Below are positions 1-12,506 of a stretch of 64,000 bases of DNA, piece after piece. The notes under the pieces are model-generated. The model made no database searches, was not told the origin of the DNA, and saw nothing but the letters and a program-made list of their open reading frames with translations. How positions within the stretch are numbered: the stretch's first letter is position 1; each line of letters begins with the position of its first letter. The translations under genes were made by a program, and so were the position numbers. Source of the DNA: Plasmodium malariae. Taxonomy: Eukaryota > Apicomplexa > Aconoidasida > Haemosporida > Plasmodiidae. The stretch covers positions 2,271,001 to 2,335,000 of the forward strand of contig NC_041785.1 of NCBI RefSeq assembly GCF_900090045.1. Direction: 5' to 3'.

Positions 1-778
1 TTATCTGTGTATAAAATTTTGAAGAAAAAAAATAAGAAGGAAAAATTGTCCACCTCCTTGGACCTCTACCAGAAGTATTGTAACACCTTGCACCAAATTA
101 GCCGCGAGGAGCACTTCAACGTACGCCTTTACATGTGCATGCACACGGGCATATGTATATGTGTGTGGATATATGTATGAATTTATATGCGCGTCTATAT
201 GTACATGTATGTGGGTATGCGCTAACAGTTTATTTCCGATCAATGCATCGGGAATACTTGTTTCGTTATTTAGGAGATCATCTCACCAGCTTGCTCCTAT
301 TTATGTGTTTTGTTTTTTTGTCCTTTTTTTCAATATATGCTTTTTCCCCTTTTACTATTTTTCCCTTTTTTATTGCACCAACATCCCTTCATACACACAA
401 ATCTTTACAGGAAAAGATCAAGTCGACATATCTGTCTATACAGAAGAAGAGGGGGAATAACTGTGAAAAACTGGATTTTATAAACTTCAAAATATATATA
501 AAAAATAAGATAGAAAATATTGGACAGTATAGAGGAATCCTTTATATATTGTGTGGAATATTAATAACGCTTATTATAAACACAATTATTTTACTTTATA
601 TTAATATAAACAACATTAACATTAATGTTATCCTATCAATACTGCCCATATATAGATTACTCTACATCTTGAACTTTTTCTTTTTGTTCATATTCGCGTC
701 CTTCCTTTTCATGCAGTTATATGGAGTCAATTTTACGTAAGCCGAAAAGACAGCATTTAAAGAGAGAGGGGGGGGCCA

Positions 779-817
<39 letters not shown>

Positions 818-967
818 ATAGATACACAGACAGATATAAAGGGAAATGAGAAACAGCCCACAAGTGGGCATCCTATGCATATGCATACACATTTTCATAT
901 GCCATATACATGTAGTTATGCATACGTGTGTACCCGTGTGTACCCGTGTGTAACCCTCTCCCTAGCT

Positions 968-1008
<41 letters not shown>

Positions 1009-3618
1009 AATACCTCGTTCCCCCTCCTGCTCAGGTATATATTGGACCTAAACAAAATAATTGTTGACGAATACTATTACTTGATAAACTACGTTATATT
1101 CGTCCTTTTCCTGACGACCTTGTCCTTTTTAGTATTTTTATTAGATGTACTATTTAAGCTCAACATATTTTCAAACATCATTTTCCACGTAATTATTCTT
1201 CTAATTCTCTTGTTATGTACTACGATCTTTCCTTTTAATTTCTACAAATATAAAGAGAATAATTTTGTGTTTTCATCCCTTGTGCGAGTCCTTATGAGCG
1301 GGTATGAAGAGAATGAAAAATCGAAAGGAGGTGTTGAGGTAGTTCATCGGATGGTGCTTTCATTGGGGAAGCAGCGACACGACTGGGCAAAACGTTTTAC
1401 ACTATATCATAACATTGTAGCTTGACGTTATATCTTAACATTATGTGCTTTATTTTATTTTACTCTATTTTATTTTGCTCTATTTTATTTTACTCTATTT
1501 TATTTTGCTCTATTTTATTTTACTCTATTTTATTTTGCTCTATTTATTTTATTTTGTCTGCTCTATTTTATTTTGCTCTATTTTATTTTGCTCTATTTTA
1601 TTTTGCTCTTTATTTTGCTCTATTTTATTTTGCTCTATTTTATTTTGCTCTATTTTATTTTGCTCTATTTTATTTTGCTCTATTTTATTTTGCTCTATTT
1701 TATTTTGCTCTATTTTATTTTGCTCCACTTTATTTTGCTCTATTTTATTTTGCTCCACTTTATTTTGCTCTATTTTATTTTGCTCCATTTTCTTTCATTT
1801 TTATTTTTATTTATTATTCTTATTTTTCTTTCTCCACTAAAGCGTCTTTTTAGTCAATAACGTAAATTTGTTGGATAATATTATTGGTGATATACTAACG
1901 AGTTTGTCAAAAACCTTTTCCGATGTTCAGTATTTTATTTGTTTTTTCCTGTAGGTGCAAAATGAAGAAATAAAAAAAAAAAAAATTGTTTCAAGTTTTA
2001 TTAGCACTACCAATGGCATGTCACTACACAATTATGAATTCATGTATGGGTCCATTTATATGTTTGTTCATATATTTGTTTGTTCATATATTTGTTTGTT
2101 CATATATTTGTTTGTTCATATATTTGTTTGTTCATATATTTGTTTGTTCATATATTTGTTTATTTATTTATATGTTTGTTCATATATTTGTTTATTTATA
2201 TATGCGTATGATGTATTTACGCCTTTGTGAGCACTTAATTTTGGGCGTTATGCTTTATTTATTGTTTCCTAATATCACTATGCATTATTATATGTGTGCA
2301 TAACTGGCTAACCTTTTTTTTAGGAATGGGATGAATACAAGTGCCCAAGCTAAGTGTCCAAGTAAAATCAAAATGGGGAATTCGAAATTCGGAATTTGGA
2401 ATTTGGAATTTGGAAGATTAGTTTGAAAATATTAATACCGTTGTAATGATTCTTACTCGTTTGTATATTCGGTTGTATCACTCATACCATTCATATTATT
2501 CGTTTCTTCCTGCTTCTTCTCTTTCGCAGTACTGGAAAGGTATATTACCCCTGTTTTCTTAGGGCTTCCCTTTTACTTGAGGTTATGCCAGTGCTTAATA
2601 AGGTATGCAGTAAAAAAAAAAAAAAAAAAAAGATTAGGAGAAATAGAAGGAGAAGTAGAAGCAAGAACAGGTTCTTTCTTTTCGCATCTCATGCTTATCA
2701 TTGCAAATTATGTTTTTATTTATTTTTTTTTTTTTTGCTAGATATAATAACGAAGGAGAACGGATTCACATATACAATATGATGAAATATATGTCTGGAA
2801 TAGCTATCGTGATATGTACATCCTTCAACTGGTGAACAAACAAACTGGGGCATACCGTTTTATGCCAAATGAATAGTGCACAGGACGCATATATATGTAT
2901 GTGCGTGTGTATGCGTATATGTATTTATATTTACATACTCAATGCGTATTTTTTTTTTTTTTTTTTTTTTGCTGCTGCACTTTAGGGAATACTTCGGTTT
3001 GGATGTGTACACGAGCAAGATAATATTGATTTGCGCGTATGTTGTCGGGTCAACCTACATGTACATTTGGGATTTGTACTGTGACTGGGGTTTATTAAAG
3101 GAGTATAATTACCTGTTGAGGTGAGAAGAGGAAGAAATGACGTGGCATTAGCATTTGGGGAAAAAAAAAAAAAAAAAATATTGCAAACCGTGAAGGGCAA
3201 AGTTATGCAGCGACGAATCTCAGTTGATTTAAGAATATGCATTCAAATTTAAATTTTTTTTTTTTTTTTTTTTTATTTATTCGTACTTTGTATACTTATT
3301 AATTTTATATTCATTTATATGGTTTTTGTCTTTTTGCAGGAAAAGCAATAACCTGATGTACCCGCCGCATTATTACTACCTTGCGGGATTCTTAAATTTA
3401 GTAATACTCAAAAGAGAGGAGGAAAAAAAGATAAAAAAAGTCGAAAAAAAGATGAAAAAAGTCGAAAAAAAGATGAAAAAAAAAATTGATTATTCGCAAA
3501 TGCGTGATACATTTCGAGTTAGTCTGTTTCATCTCAACATTCTCCTCGACTTACGTGTACCCGCCGTCTTATTATTCCTGTTTGAATAATTTACTTCATT
3601 CATTTGGTATATTTAGTA

Positions 3619-3686
<68 letters not shown>

Positions 3687-4527
3687 TTATTTATTTATAT
3701 ATATACTTATTTATATATATATTTATTTATATATATATTTATTTATATATATATTTATTTATTTTATTTTTTTTCTTTCCCTTTTTGCCCTTTACAGATT
3801 TTCAGGCTTACGTGGGCGATTACCATCATGCCAGTTACCATCTTCGAAAATAAGGTATTCACAATACAGTGGAAAAGGAAAATTATAAAATTTTACAAAA
3901 CGCTTATTTCGCCCCTTTTGACATGACTTACTTGTTTCGTATTTGTTTTTATATAATTGCATTTATTAATATAACTTTGCAATTTATTTTATTCATTTGA
4001 TTTTTATTTTACCTTTTTACTTTAACAGGAAATAAATACCTTCTTGATAACCTTTTTCTTAATGTTCATTGAAGTCTTAAGAAGATCAATAGTACTATTT
4101 TCTATTTTTTTATTTTTTTTTATTTTACCATTTCATATTATATTTGTGGGCAATACACATAATGTTAACAGCTTTGTGAAACGTTTCCCTGGCTTTTAGA
4201 GTGTGTATGTTCAGTGATACACTCATGTGTGTGTGTGTGTGTATGTCTTTGTGTGTGTGCGTATGTATGCATATGTATATATATGCACGTACGTGCGTAC
4301 CAAGCGTTGTGCGATAAATACCTCTTCTTTCCCTTTACAGTGGATGTGCTTTCGACTCGAGAATGAACATGTTACAAACGCGTCTAGATATAGAGCCATA
4401 TTATGGGTACAGAAGACACGCAAAATAAATTCGAAAAAGTTAAGCAGTTATATTCTTCACGTTGTCTCCTTTTTCACGTTTCCTCCTATCGCAGGTACCA
4501 AAGGTATCGAAGACGAAGAAGTTTTGA
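1..4527 (+). CDS. SPX/EXS-domain membrane protein (XPR1/PHO1/SYG1-like), 3' part
   Basis: The gene enters from the left edge, so its N-terminus is missing. Exons that keep one frame: 1-120, 411-736, 1035-1330, 1854-1950, 2324-2361, 2530-2602, 2742-2831, 2986-3120, 3340-3400, 3798-3854, 4029-4091, 4341-4406, 4495-4527 (484 visible residues, stop TGA). Exon 1 resembles the end of an SPX domain (YKILKKKNKK...). Exons 2-3 hold four or more membrane helices. Later exons carry EXS hallmarks in order: DILTSLSKTFSD, LPFYLRLCQCLIR, YMYIWDLYCDWGL, FLMFIEVLRRSI, FRLENEHVTNASRYRA. In known relatives (XPR1, PHO1, SYG1) EXS proteins export phosphate and SPX senses inositol pyrophosphates. Transport here is inferred. 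The donor of exon 3 (1330 versus 1301) is the least certain junction; 1330 is the one that fits phase. Confidence 0.85.
1450..1793. repeat. 15-bp tandem repeat (TCTATTTTATTTTGC) in an intron
   Basis: About 20 near-perfect copies of a 15-bp unit fill most of the intron between exons 3 and 4 of the SPX/EXS gene. Variants have TACTC for TGCTC, or CACTTT. Because 15 is a multiple of 3, the array is open in several frames on both strands, but the flanking exons show it lies in an intron. Confidence 0.9.
2058..2205. repeat. 16-bp tandem repeat (ATATATTTGTTTGTTC)
   Basis: Roughly eight copies of a 16-bp unit, degrading at the 3' end, lie in the intron between EXS exons 1854-1950 and 2324-2361. No coding role is apparent. 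Confidence 0.85.
3624..3770. repeat. (TA)n tract followed by TATTTATT repeats
   Basis: A run of about 28 TA dinucleotides is followed by TTTATTTATATATATA repeats. It lies inside the intron between EXS exons 3340-3400 and 3798-3854. Confidence 0.9.
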
Positions 4528-5321
4528 GCCACTTGTCCCCCCCCCCCATCATATGCCTCCACATTTTCTTATTTTGTTTTGCGCTATTTTATTTTGCCTT
4601 ATTTTATGTTACCTTTTTTTTTTTTTTTTTTTTTTTTTTTATCTCACATTGTTGTATTTTACGTAATTTCTATATTTCTTTCTATATTTTTTTTTTTTTT
4701 TTTTTTTTTTTACGTTCCTTACCGCTTCCCACTGCCGCATTTGTCGTCCTCATTTTTTAAATCATTTTAAACAAACTGTTATTAACATACCGCAAAATAT
4801 TTCGATTTTTTATTTTTTTTTTATTATTATTCAAAAAAAGTGTACTGTTTGACACAATTATGGACATTCACTTAGATGGAGCAAATATATGAACAAGAAG
4901 AAATGACGAAACTTTTAAAAGCATGCACGTGAAAATGTGAAGTCGTATTAAAAAGGGAAAAGCGTTAGAGCTATGATTGGCATCGTTGGTATCGTTCGAA
5001 GCCATACACACATATGCATGTAAGTGCGACCTCGAAATTGCGTTAGCATGGCGTAGTTGTTGAACAAACCACTGAAGGGGGGGGGTTATAAAGTCAATCT
5101 TTTTCAATTAGTTTGAATACTCAATGGAGAAAAGCTATTATAGGATAGGTAGATCATATTTATTAGAAGTTCGTGTACTGACAACTAAACTCAAGAAAAA
5201 GGTAGGCTACCCTTGTGGTATCGCACTGCCATATTGTTTTGGTTCATCTCAATTTTACTGCTTTATGGGTCTTTCGTACATATTTCCAACTTTTAGTTAG
5301 TTGTTCCAATGTAATAGTGCT
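4528..5321. other. Convergent intergenic region
   Basis: Between the stops of the SPX/EXS gene (+) and UROD (-). It holds two T tracts (4614-4640, 4687-4710), a C8 run near 4540 and otherwise unstructured AT-rich sequence. It probably contains both 3' UTRs. I see no gene in it. Confidence 0.6.
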
Positions 5322-6947
5322 TTACACCCTGTTCTTATCCGTGTGCATCTCTTTTCCAGCCCTCTTCACTGTATCAATAAACGCATGTACATTTTCAATT
5401 CTAGAGTTAGGTAACACACCATGGCCTAGGTTAGCAATATATTTATTAGTGTAACTAATCTTGTCAATCATAGCTTCTGTGTATTTTTGAACAAGTTTTT
5501 CATCATCAAGAAGGAGAATGTTTGGGTCTAAGGCCCCTTGTATTATAATTTTATTTTTAAATAAATTATAGTAAAACTGTGAATGGTTGTTTGCCAACTG
5601 TTTATGTGTAATGGATAATACGTCGATATTAATTTCATTAATATCTTCATGAAAATTATCTTTAACAAATAGAATTATATAAGTGTTAGGTCTATGTTTC
5701 TTAACTAGCTGAATGACTTTATTTATATAATATAAACTAAATTCTTTGAAACGATCTTTATCAACAATATCTGCGTTACTGTCAAAAATTTGAATTATAT
5801 CTGCTCCACTATCTATTTGATTAATTAAATGATTAGCACATATATTAGTCAATATATGTAACATCTTATGTGCATCATTAGGTTTTCCATAGATTAATTT
5901 TAAACTCTCTTCATATGTCTTTTTATTATTTTTTGTTAAATATGTAAATAAAGTGAAAGGAGAACCAACGAATCCTAGGATAGGTACCGAGTTATTAATT
6001 TTCTTTTTAGTTAAATTTATAGAGTCATAAACATAATGTAGATTTTCTATTACTTCCGGTATATTTAAATTCAATTTTGTAAACTCATCATATGTAAAAA
6101 TTTCTTTGTTAAGTACTGGACCAATATTTTCAATAAATTCTATCTGGATACCCATTGCTACAAATATTATTAAAATATCTGAGAATATCACCAACATATC
6201 ACATGCAAATCTTTTCAAAGGAAATATACTAACCTCTGATGATAACTCAGGATCATAACACATTTCGAGAAATCCATATTTTTTTCTAAATAACAAATAC
6301 TCAGGTAAATACCTTCCTGCTTGACGCATCAACCAGAAGGGGATCATTTCCATTTCTTTTCCTTTTTCCTTATTTTCTATTACTCTTAGGATTAGGTCGT
6401 TCTTTGGTCTTCCGTACTCTGCTCAATTATGAAAAAAAAAAAAAAAAAAAAAAAAAAGAAAAGAAGGAAACACGTAAATGTACAAGGAAAACTATGTAAT
6501 AGTCAATGATACAGCGTGCATAATATTGAAGGGAGGAGAAAAAAGGTAAAATAAAGGGGTAAGAGTAGCAAAAGAGCAAAGTAAAAGGATTACTCCGCTG
6601 AAACAATATAGTTTAATGGGGGGATTATTTTATTTTATTTTTTTTTTTTTTGCACAGATCACGCACTGCTATACGTACACATTAGTACGTATACATGAAT
6701 TTATATATCTTGTTACACACATCGTTTGTGCTTTCTTATTTTTGGACCTACTTGGATACGTTAAATTTGCAGGTCTGGTGTATACTTCTTCAGTGCCATG
6801 CATGTGGTTATTCGTAGTGGATGAGATCATTGTTGAGTTCAATTTTTTTTTATTCAAGGGATGAGCAATTATATGAAGCAAAAAAAGGAACCATCCAAAC
6901 AAGAAATGTTTAGGCATTGTTTTGTTTTGAAAAGTAAAACAAAACAA
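5322..6947 (-). CDS. UROD: Uroporphyrinogen III decarboxylase, apicoplast-targeted form
   Basis: Heme-pathway enzyme that decarboxylates uroporphyrinogen III to coproporphyrinogen III. Two exons on the minus strand, 6947-6717 then 6416-5322, joined in phase 0 (441 residues). Exon 2 starts YGRPKNDLILRVIENK and carries both family signatures: PFWLMRQAGRYLPEY (substrate-binding Arg) and GFVGSPFTLFTYL. It also has FSDIL with the conserved Asp, and NLGHGVLP with the conserved C-terminal His. Exon 1 supplies a hydrophobic signal-like stretch (HFLFGWFLFLLHIIAH) followed by a basic, Asn/Ser/Thr-rich stretch. That is the layout of a bipartite apicoplast leader, and Plasmodium UROD is known as an apicoplast enzyme. 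A second Met at 6917 (MPKHFL) could be the true start; both give the same leader. Confidence 0.93.
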
Positions 6948-7400
6948 TGAAAAATTACTTTGCGACGAAACAGAATAACGAAAAAAAAAAAAAAAAAAAA
7001 AAAATGTTACTTAAAATGGCATAAAATCAATGTAAACCCAAATAAATTGTGCCAATACACATGGAAGTTATAAGGGCCGTTTTTTCCCCACACCCTCTAT
7101 AAAGTTGTACCTTGTATGGACAATCTTCTACTTGTGCTTGTACTTGCAACTCACGGCTAATTCATTTAAAATTTAATATAAAAAGTGAAAGGATTGAAAA
7201 AAAAATTTCTTATTTTATTTTTTTTTTTTTTTTGGTTACTCTGCAAAAAAGTAGGAAATAATATCTTTAAAATAATTAAGGAAAAAATATTGTAGAATTT
7301 TATTTGTATAAGGAGTATAAATAGATATGCGTTCTTGTGAGGGCGTAATTGCGAAAGCACTTGCATATGTAAGTACGGCAACATGCAAGTAAACAAGGAC

Positions 7401-7436
<36 letters not shown>

Positions 7437-7689
7437 GTAGTGTACTACTCCCTACAAAGGGAACAAAAAAAAAAAAAAAATTATACCTGTGTTTCTCCGT
7501 TTTGCACGCGCATTTTTTTTTTGCTTGGATTAATCATATTGTGAGAAAAAAAAAAAAAAAAAAAAAAAAAATGCAGCATGCCTTGGGCTTATTTTATAAA
7601 CATGTTTTTGCTTTCGTGCGTACATGTGCATATTGACGTAAACATTTACATATACGTATGCGGTGACATATAAATTTGCATATGAATAT

Positions 7690-7921
7690 ACATATACTTA
7701 TATATAAACATATATATAAACATATATATACACATATATATAAACATATATATACACATATATATAAACATATATATACACATATATATACACATATATA
7801 TACACATATATATACACATATATATACACATATATATACACATATACATATACATATATATACACATATACATATACATACACATATACATACACATATA
7901 CATATACATATACATATACAT
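7690..7921. repeat. 12-bp tandem repeat (ACATATATATAC/A)
   Basis: A compound array of AAACATATATAT and CACATATATATA units grading into CATATA hexamers. It gives long repetitive reading frames on both strands (HIYTHIYT / YMCIYMCI), which I treat as non-coding because they have no other content. Confidence 0.88.
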
Positions 7922-8437
7922 AAATGTTTACATTCACAATTACAATTTTGTCCTTATAAAATTGCGAAATTTTTGAGAACATACAGAAGTACATACATAC
8001 TTACGTACGCACGTACATATATACACATATATATATTTGTATGTAACATTAATTTATATGTGTATTTATATTTATGTATAAAAGTATGCTTATGTATTAT
8101 AATTGCGCAGCCTTACGTTTTATCCCTTCGCTTATTTGTTCTCCAACCCCCAAGATTCTTAACCTTGGTAGTTAAACAATTTTAGTACGTTCATGAGTGT
8201 TATTGTCCGGAGGAATCATGGTCATGTTAAATATATAGAAATGATATTAAGCAAAAATAACGGAAATAAAAGCAGGAAAAAGAACAAAAATAGAGGAGAA
8301 ATAGCGGCAGAGTAGAAGCGAAATATAGAAAAAAAAAGTCAGCAGTTTTTTATTTCACTGCTTGAAAGATAAGTTGCTCTTTAAGGCATATTTTCATTTT
8401 GACCAAATGAGCTCATTTTACGTGCTCAAATCGATTT

Positions 8438-8468
<31 letters not shown>

Positions 8469-8514
8469 TGAGTGCTAAGAAAAACAAGGAAGCCCAAACA
8501 AATTAAAATAAGAA

Positions 8515-8662
8515 TCGGAAGAATCGGAAGAAGAGGAAGAAGAGGAAGAAGAGGAAGAAGCGGAAGAAGAGGAAGAAGCGGAAGAAGAGGAAGAAGCGGA
8601 AGAAGCGGAAGAAGAGGAAGAAGCGGAAGAAAAGGAAGAAGAGGAAGAAAAGGAAGAAGGAG
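8515..8662. repeat. Purine-only (GAAGAAGAG/GAAGAAGCG) repeat before the RING gene start
   Basis: About 145 bases of AGAGGAAGAAG/AGCGGAAGAAG repeats, almost entirely purine on the + strand, ending a few bases before the proposed ATG at 8667. It most likely lies in the 5' UTR. One frame reads as Gly-Arg-Arg repeats, another as Glu-Glu-rich, but the family resemblance begins downstream. Confidence 0.85.
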
Positions 8663-8666
8663 AAAA

Positions 8667-10070
8667 ATGAATACCGATTTGGACGATGAGAGCATTAATG
8701 GTGCAGCAAAACGTTTTTATCGCCTTCGTATCGAAGGAGTTATGTATGTGTGCATATGCATGTGGTGTGTGTATATTCCCTTGTGTGTAAATATATGTAT
8801 TGTGTATATGTACATCTAGTGTGTTTGCTCATTCACCTGTACCAGTTCATGCGCTCGTCTTTTTTTTTCTTTTTTCCCCCCTCCCTTCCTATCTCCCCAT
8901 GCAGGCAATTACTTCCAATTGAACAACACGGAAACAGTAATATTTCGGTACTTTACGATGATGTTATACTTGCTGCTAATTCTATGTATCCTATCGCTAA
9001 TCGTAATGAGCGTATATTACTTTCATGTAACATGTGAAGAGTGTGATTATTATAACAGGGTATTGGTTATAGGAATATTAATAAAAAATATTGGACATAT
9101 AAATTTAACTATAATAAGAGTAAAAAGAAGAAGTGAAATAGAAGAGAATGAAAGATTAAGAAGTATAATGGTAGCATTAGTCCAAATATTTAACTCATTA
9201 ACTTTTGTTTTAGCTTTATTGTCTTTATACTTATTGCATTTTTATAAAAATGTATGTTCGTCAAATACCTTATCATTAAAATTGATAAGAATATATTATT
9301 ATTTTACCATAACTTTATACTTTATTCCTTTATTATTTTATATATCTCTTGGTTTGTTTCTGTCTATTATTATTTGTATTATGATAAATTTTTCAGTAGA
9401 TGAAAATGACCGTATACCAACCCCAGAAAATATTATAAATAAATTACAAGTAGTTAAATATAAAGATATAGAATACATTTATAAAAAGACAAAAAAGAAC
9501 AAAAGAAGTAAAAAGTACATTAAGAAACCTTCTTTTGAAATGATATTTGACAAAGTAAAAAGTGTAATTAGACATAAAGGCAATAAGCAAAAAGAGAAAG
9601 AAAAAGAAAAAGAAAAAGAAAAAAATATATATATACATGTTAACAGTAAAGACTCAAACAACATTGGTGATGATGACAACTTACAAGAAATGCTAAAACC
9701 GCTTAACGTAGATATGCAAAATGAAAGAGGTGCCTACAGTGCTAGTGATTACAATAGAAGACGAACGCAAGAATATTTAAATGGCGGCAGCAGCAGCAAC
9801 GGTAACAACAGCGGAAATAACGCCAGTACCAGCAGCTTCAACAGCAGAGGTAACACTATTAATGCCGAAATTCCAAGTGAAAATGAAGATGTTTGTTCAA
9901 TTTGTATGATGAATTATATAAGTAACGATAATATTATGATCATGCCCTGTGATAAAAGGCATTTTTTCCATGTTAACTGCTTAACGAAGTGGCTGTATAA
10001 AAGTCAAGTTTGCCCTATCTGTAGAACAAATATAGTTAACTGTGTTAATTCTAAGAATGACCTCGTTTGA
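8667..10070 (+). CDS. Multi-pass membrane protein with C-terminal RING finger
   Basis: Probable membrane-bound E3 ubiquitin ligase of 408 residues. Proposed exons 8667-8727 and 8905-10070 join in phase (MNTDLDD...YRL|RNYFQLNN). About four hydrophobic helices lie in the N-terminal half (MMLYLLLILCILSLIVMSVYYF; LTFVLALLSLYLLHFY; YYFTITLYFIPLLFYISLGL with its extension). A basic Lys-rich linker and a Ser/Asn/Gly-rich spacer follow. The last ~45 residues are a RING of C3H2C3 pattern: CSIC, MPC, RHFFHVNC, CPIC. Two extra residues lie between the third Cys and the first His compared with the common CGHxFH form. The substrate is unknown. The exon 1 donor (GTATCG) was chosen for phase; the second exon is certain. 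Confidence 0.85.
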
Positions 10071-10107
10071 TGATGTAAGCAACGGTCCACCTTACCAAGT
10101 GCTTAAT

Positions 10108-10138
<31 letters not shown>

Positions 10139-10916
10139 ATGCATATATAAATATATATATAAATGCATATGTAAATATACACATAAATGCATATATGAAT
10201 GTACATGTACATGAACTGCATTTATGTGAACCTTAGCGTTAACCGCATTAAAACTCGATGTATCCACTCTCCTACTTCCAGTACTGTGAATGTTATTTTT
10301 GAAGTTTTTTTTTTTTATATTTTCTTTTCTTTTTATTATTATTTATGAATAAAATTGTGCACAGTGTAAGATGATTATATATCACATTCTTAATGAACAC
10401 ATTTTTATGATTTTTCTATTTTTGCATTGTTTCTTTATGTGATATGTGTCCTTTTTTTTATTTGCTTTTTTAATTAAAGAGAGAGAAGGGGCAATAAGCG
10501 TAATTACATTTTTAAGTATAAATTGTTCATGTTTTTTCAAGTAGAACTGTCACTGGTTAAAATTTACTTCATCATTTACATTATATCATTTCTTTTGTGC
10601 ATTCCACATATATTTATGTATTTTAGTTCAGTGGTGAAATGAATGTTCCCATACAAACGTATACATAAATATAAATATATGTAAATATATATATATATAT
10701 ATATATACAAATACATAAACAAATATACATAGATACATATATATATATATGCACATTTTTCCTTCTCGTCAAATTTTGAAAAGCATTTTCCCATATTTTC
10801 CTGTTGCACTAATTTTTTCAGTTTTTTTTTAAATAAATAAAAAATACATCTTTTTCATTTAAAAAAGTACATGTAGAACGTACTTCATCTTGTTTTTGTT
10901 GAAACACTTTTTGAAA
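10071..10916. other. Convergent intergenic region
   Basis: Between the RING gene stop (+) and the ZMYND10-like stop (-). It has two short (TA)n tracts (10113-10134, 10687-10706), T tracts and several stop codons in all frames. It probably contains 3' UTRs only; no gene seen. Confidence 0.6.
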
Positions 10917-12475
10917 TCATTCGGCACTTGAGCAAACCTCTCTGTGGTTAAACCAGTCCTTCATCTGAGTAAGGATGCAGACATATATACCATTTGTAAC
11001 GTATAATATATAATTTGTAATATATAATTTGTAATATATAATTTGTAATATATAATTTGTAATATATAATTTGTAATATATAATTTGTAATATATAATTT
11101 GTAATATATAATTTGTAATATATAATTTGTAATTTATAATATATAATATATAATATGTAGTTTATAATTTATAATTTTTTTTTTTTTCATTTTTTCCTGT
11201 TTTACGCAAAACTGCATATTCTTATGTTTTAAATAAATACCTGGCATTCTTTCGAGCAATAGTAAATTCGTTTGCACTGGGAACATTGCAATTCAGCCTA
11301 TATAAAGAAAAAAAAAAAAGGAAGAAAAGTGACAACTGATACAGTATATTGCCGTATTGTGTTACTCCTAGTTATGATACTAGTTTTATTTGTGTAAAGA
11401 TTAGCGTTATGTTATTGTAACATTTAACTCAGTAGTACAACCAAAAAAAAAAAAAAAAAAAGAAAAAGAAAAAGAAAAAGAAAAATCAATGTACACTATT
11501 TTTTTTTTTTTTTTTTTGAATTACGTTTTCCTTGCAAATGTTGCAAAGGTAAAGATCGTCAAAAATTGCCTCTTCTCCTTCGTTACACTCAGTTTTTTTT
11601 TCTTGTTCATCGTTTTCTTTAGAATTTCTATTGTTTTCTTAAATAATAAAAAGAAAAAAGATTATTTTGTAATTTTTTTGGCGTTTTGCATAAATTAGAC
11701 AACAGTGCGTGCAGGCTTGTTTTTTTTTTTTTTTTTTTTTTTTTTAGTTCTTAAGTATACTTGTGTTAATCTGTTGGTCAACCTCGTAAATGGATAAGTA
11801 CATATCTGATATATTCCTTAAAACATCCTTCTCAATTGTTATATTATTTAATAAGGATATTATTTTTTTTTTGTTTTTCAACATGTCACTTTTTATTTCG
11901 TCAAAAATTTCGGGCACCTAGCCAAAATGATCATAATTTGGTATGCTGGGAATATGGCTCTTTAATTTTATTCGGTTTTGTTTTGTTCTGCTTCATGTTA
12001 TACTGTTTTATTTTATTCTATTTTATTTTATTCTATTTTATTATATTTTATTTATTTATCTATTTATTTATCTATTTATTTATTTATTTATTTATCTATT
12101 TATCTATTTATTTATTTATTTATCTATTTATTTATTTATCTATTTATCTATTTATTTATTTATTTATTTATTCATTTTATTTTTTTATTTTTTTATTTGT
12201 TAAGGTTCTTACCACATCGATAATTAGATAAGAATTTTTGTTTTCAGGGAACACACTTTTTGATATGTACAAATGCTGAAATGTTTAGGAAATTTGTGTT
12301 AAAATTTTACTTTCTTTAAGATTAATTTTCGTACTATTTTGTTTCATTTTTTATTCTGTTTTGTTTTGTTTTACTTCTATAAATGTGTGCAGCGTTTTCA
12401 TAGGAGGTAGCTGTTCATGCAAACTTTCGTTCATGTATTTCCTGAGCTGTTCAGGTAAAATGAAAAAAAAAAAAT

Positions 12476-12506
<31 letters not shown>

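Larger units (their letters stand above)
6948..8666. promoter_or_regulatory. Divergent intergenic region between UROD and the RING-finger gene
   Basis: The 1.7 kb between two head-to-head genes presumably holds both promoters and 5' UTRs. It contains A tracts (6982-7003, 7466-7480, 7545-7570), a (TA)n tract near 7403-7430, a CACATATATATA array (7690-7921) and a purine GAAGAAGAG array ending at the RING start. No motif I would call a specific factor site. Confidence 0.5.

Noticed and set aside
1422..1860. Several overlapping Phe/Leu/Ser repeat frames on both strands
   Set aside because: All are products of the 15-bp repeat inside the SPX/EXS intron; flanking exons fix this stretch as intronic.
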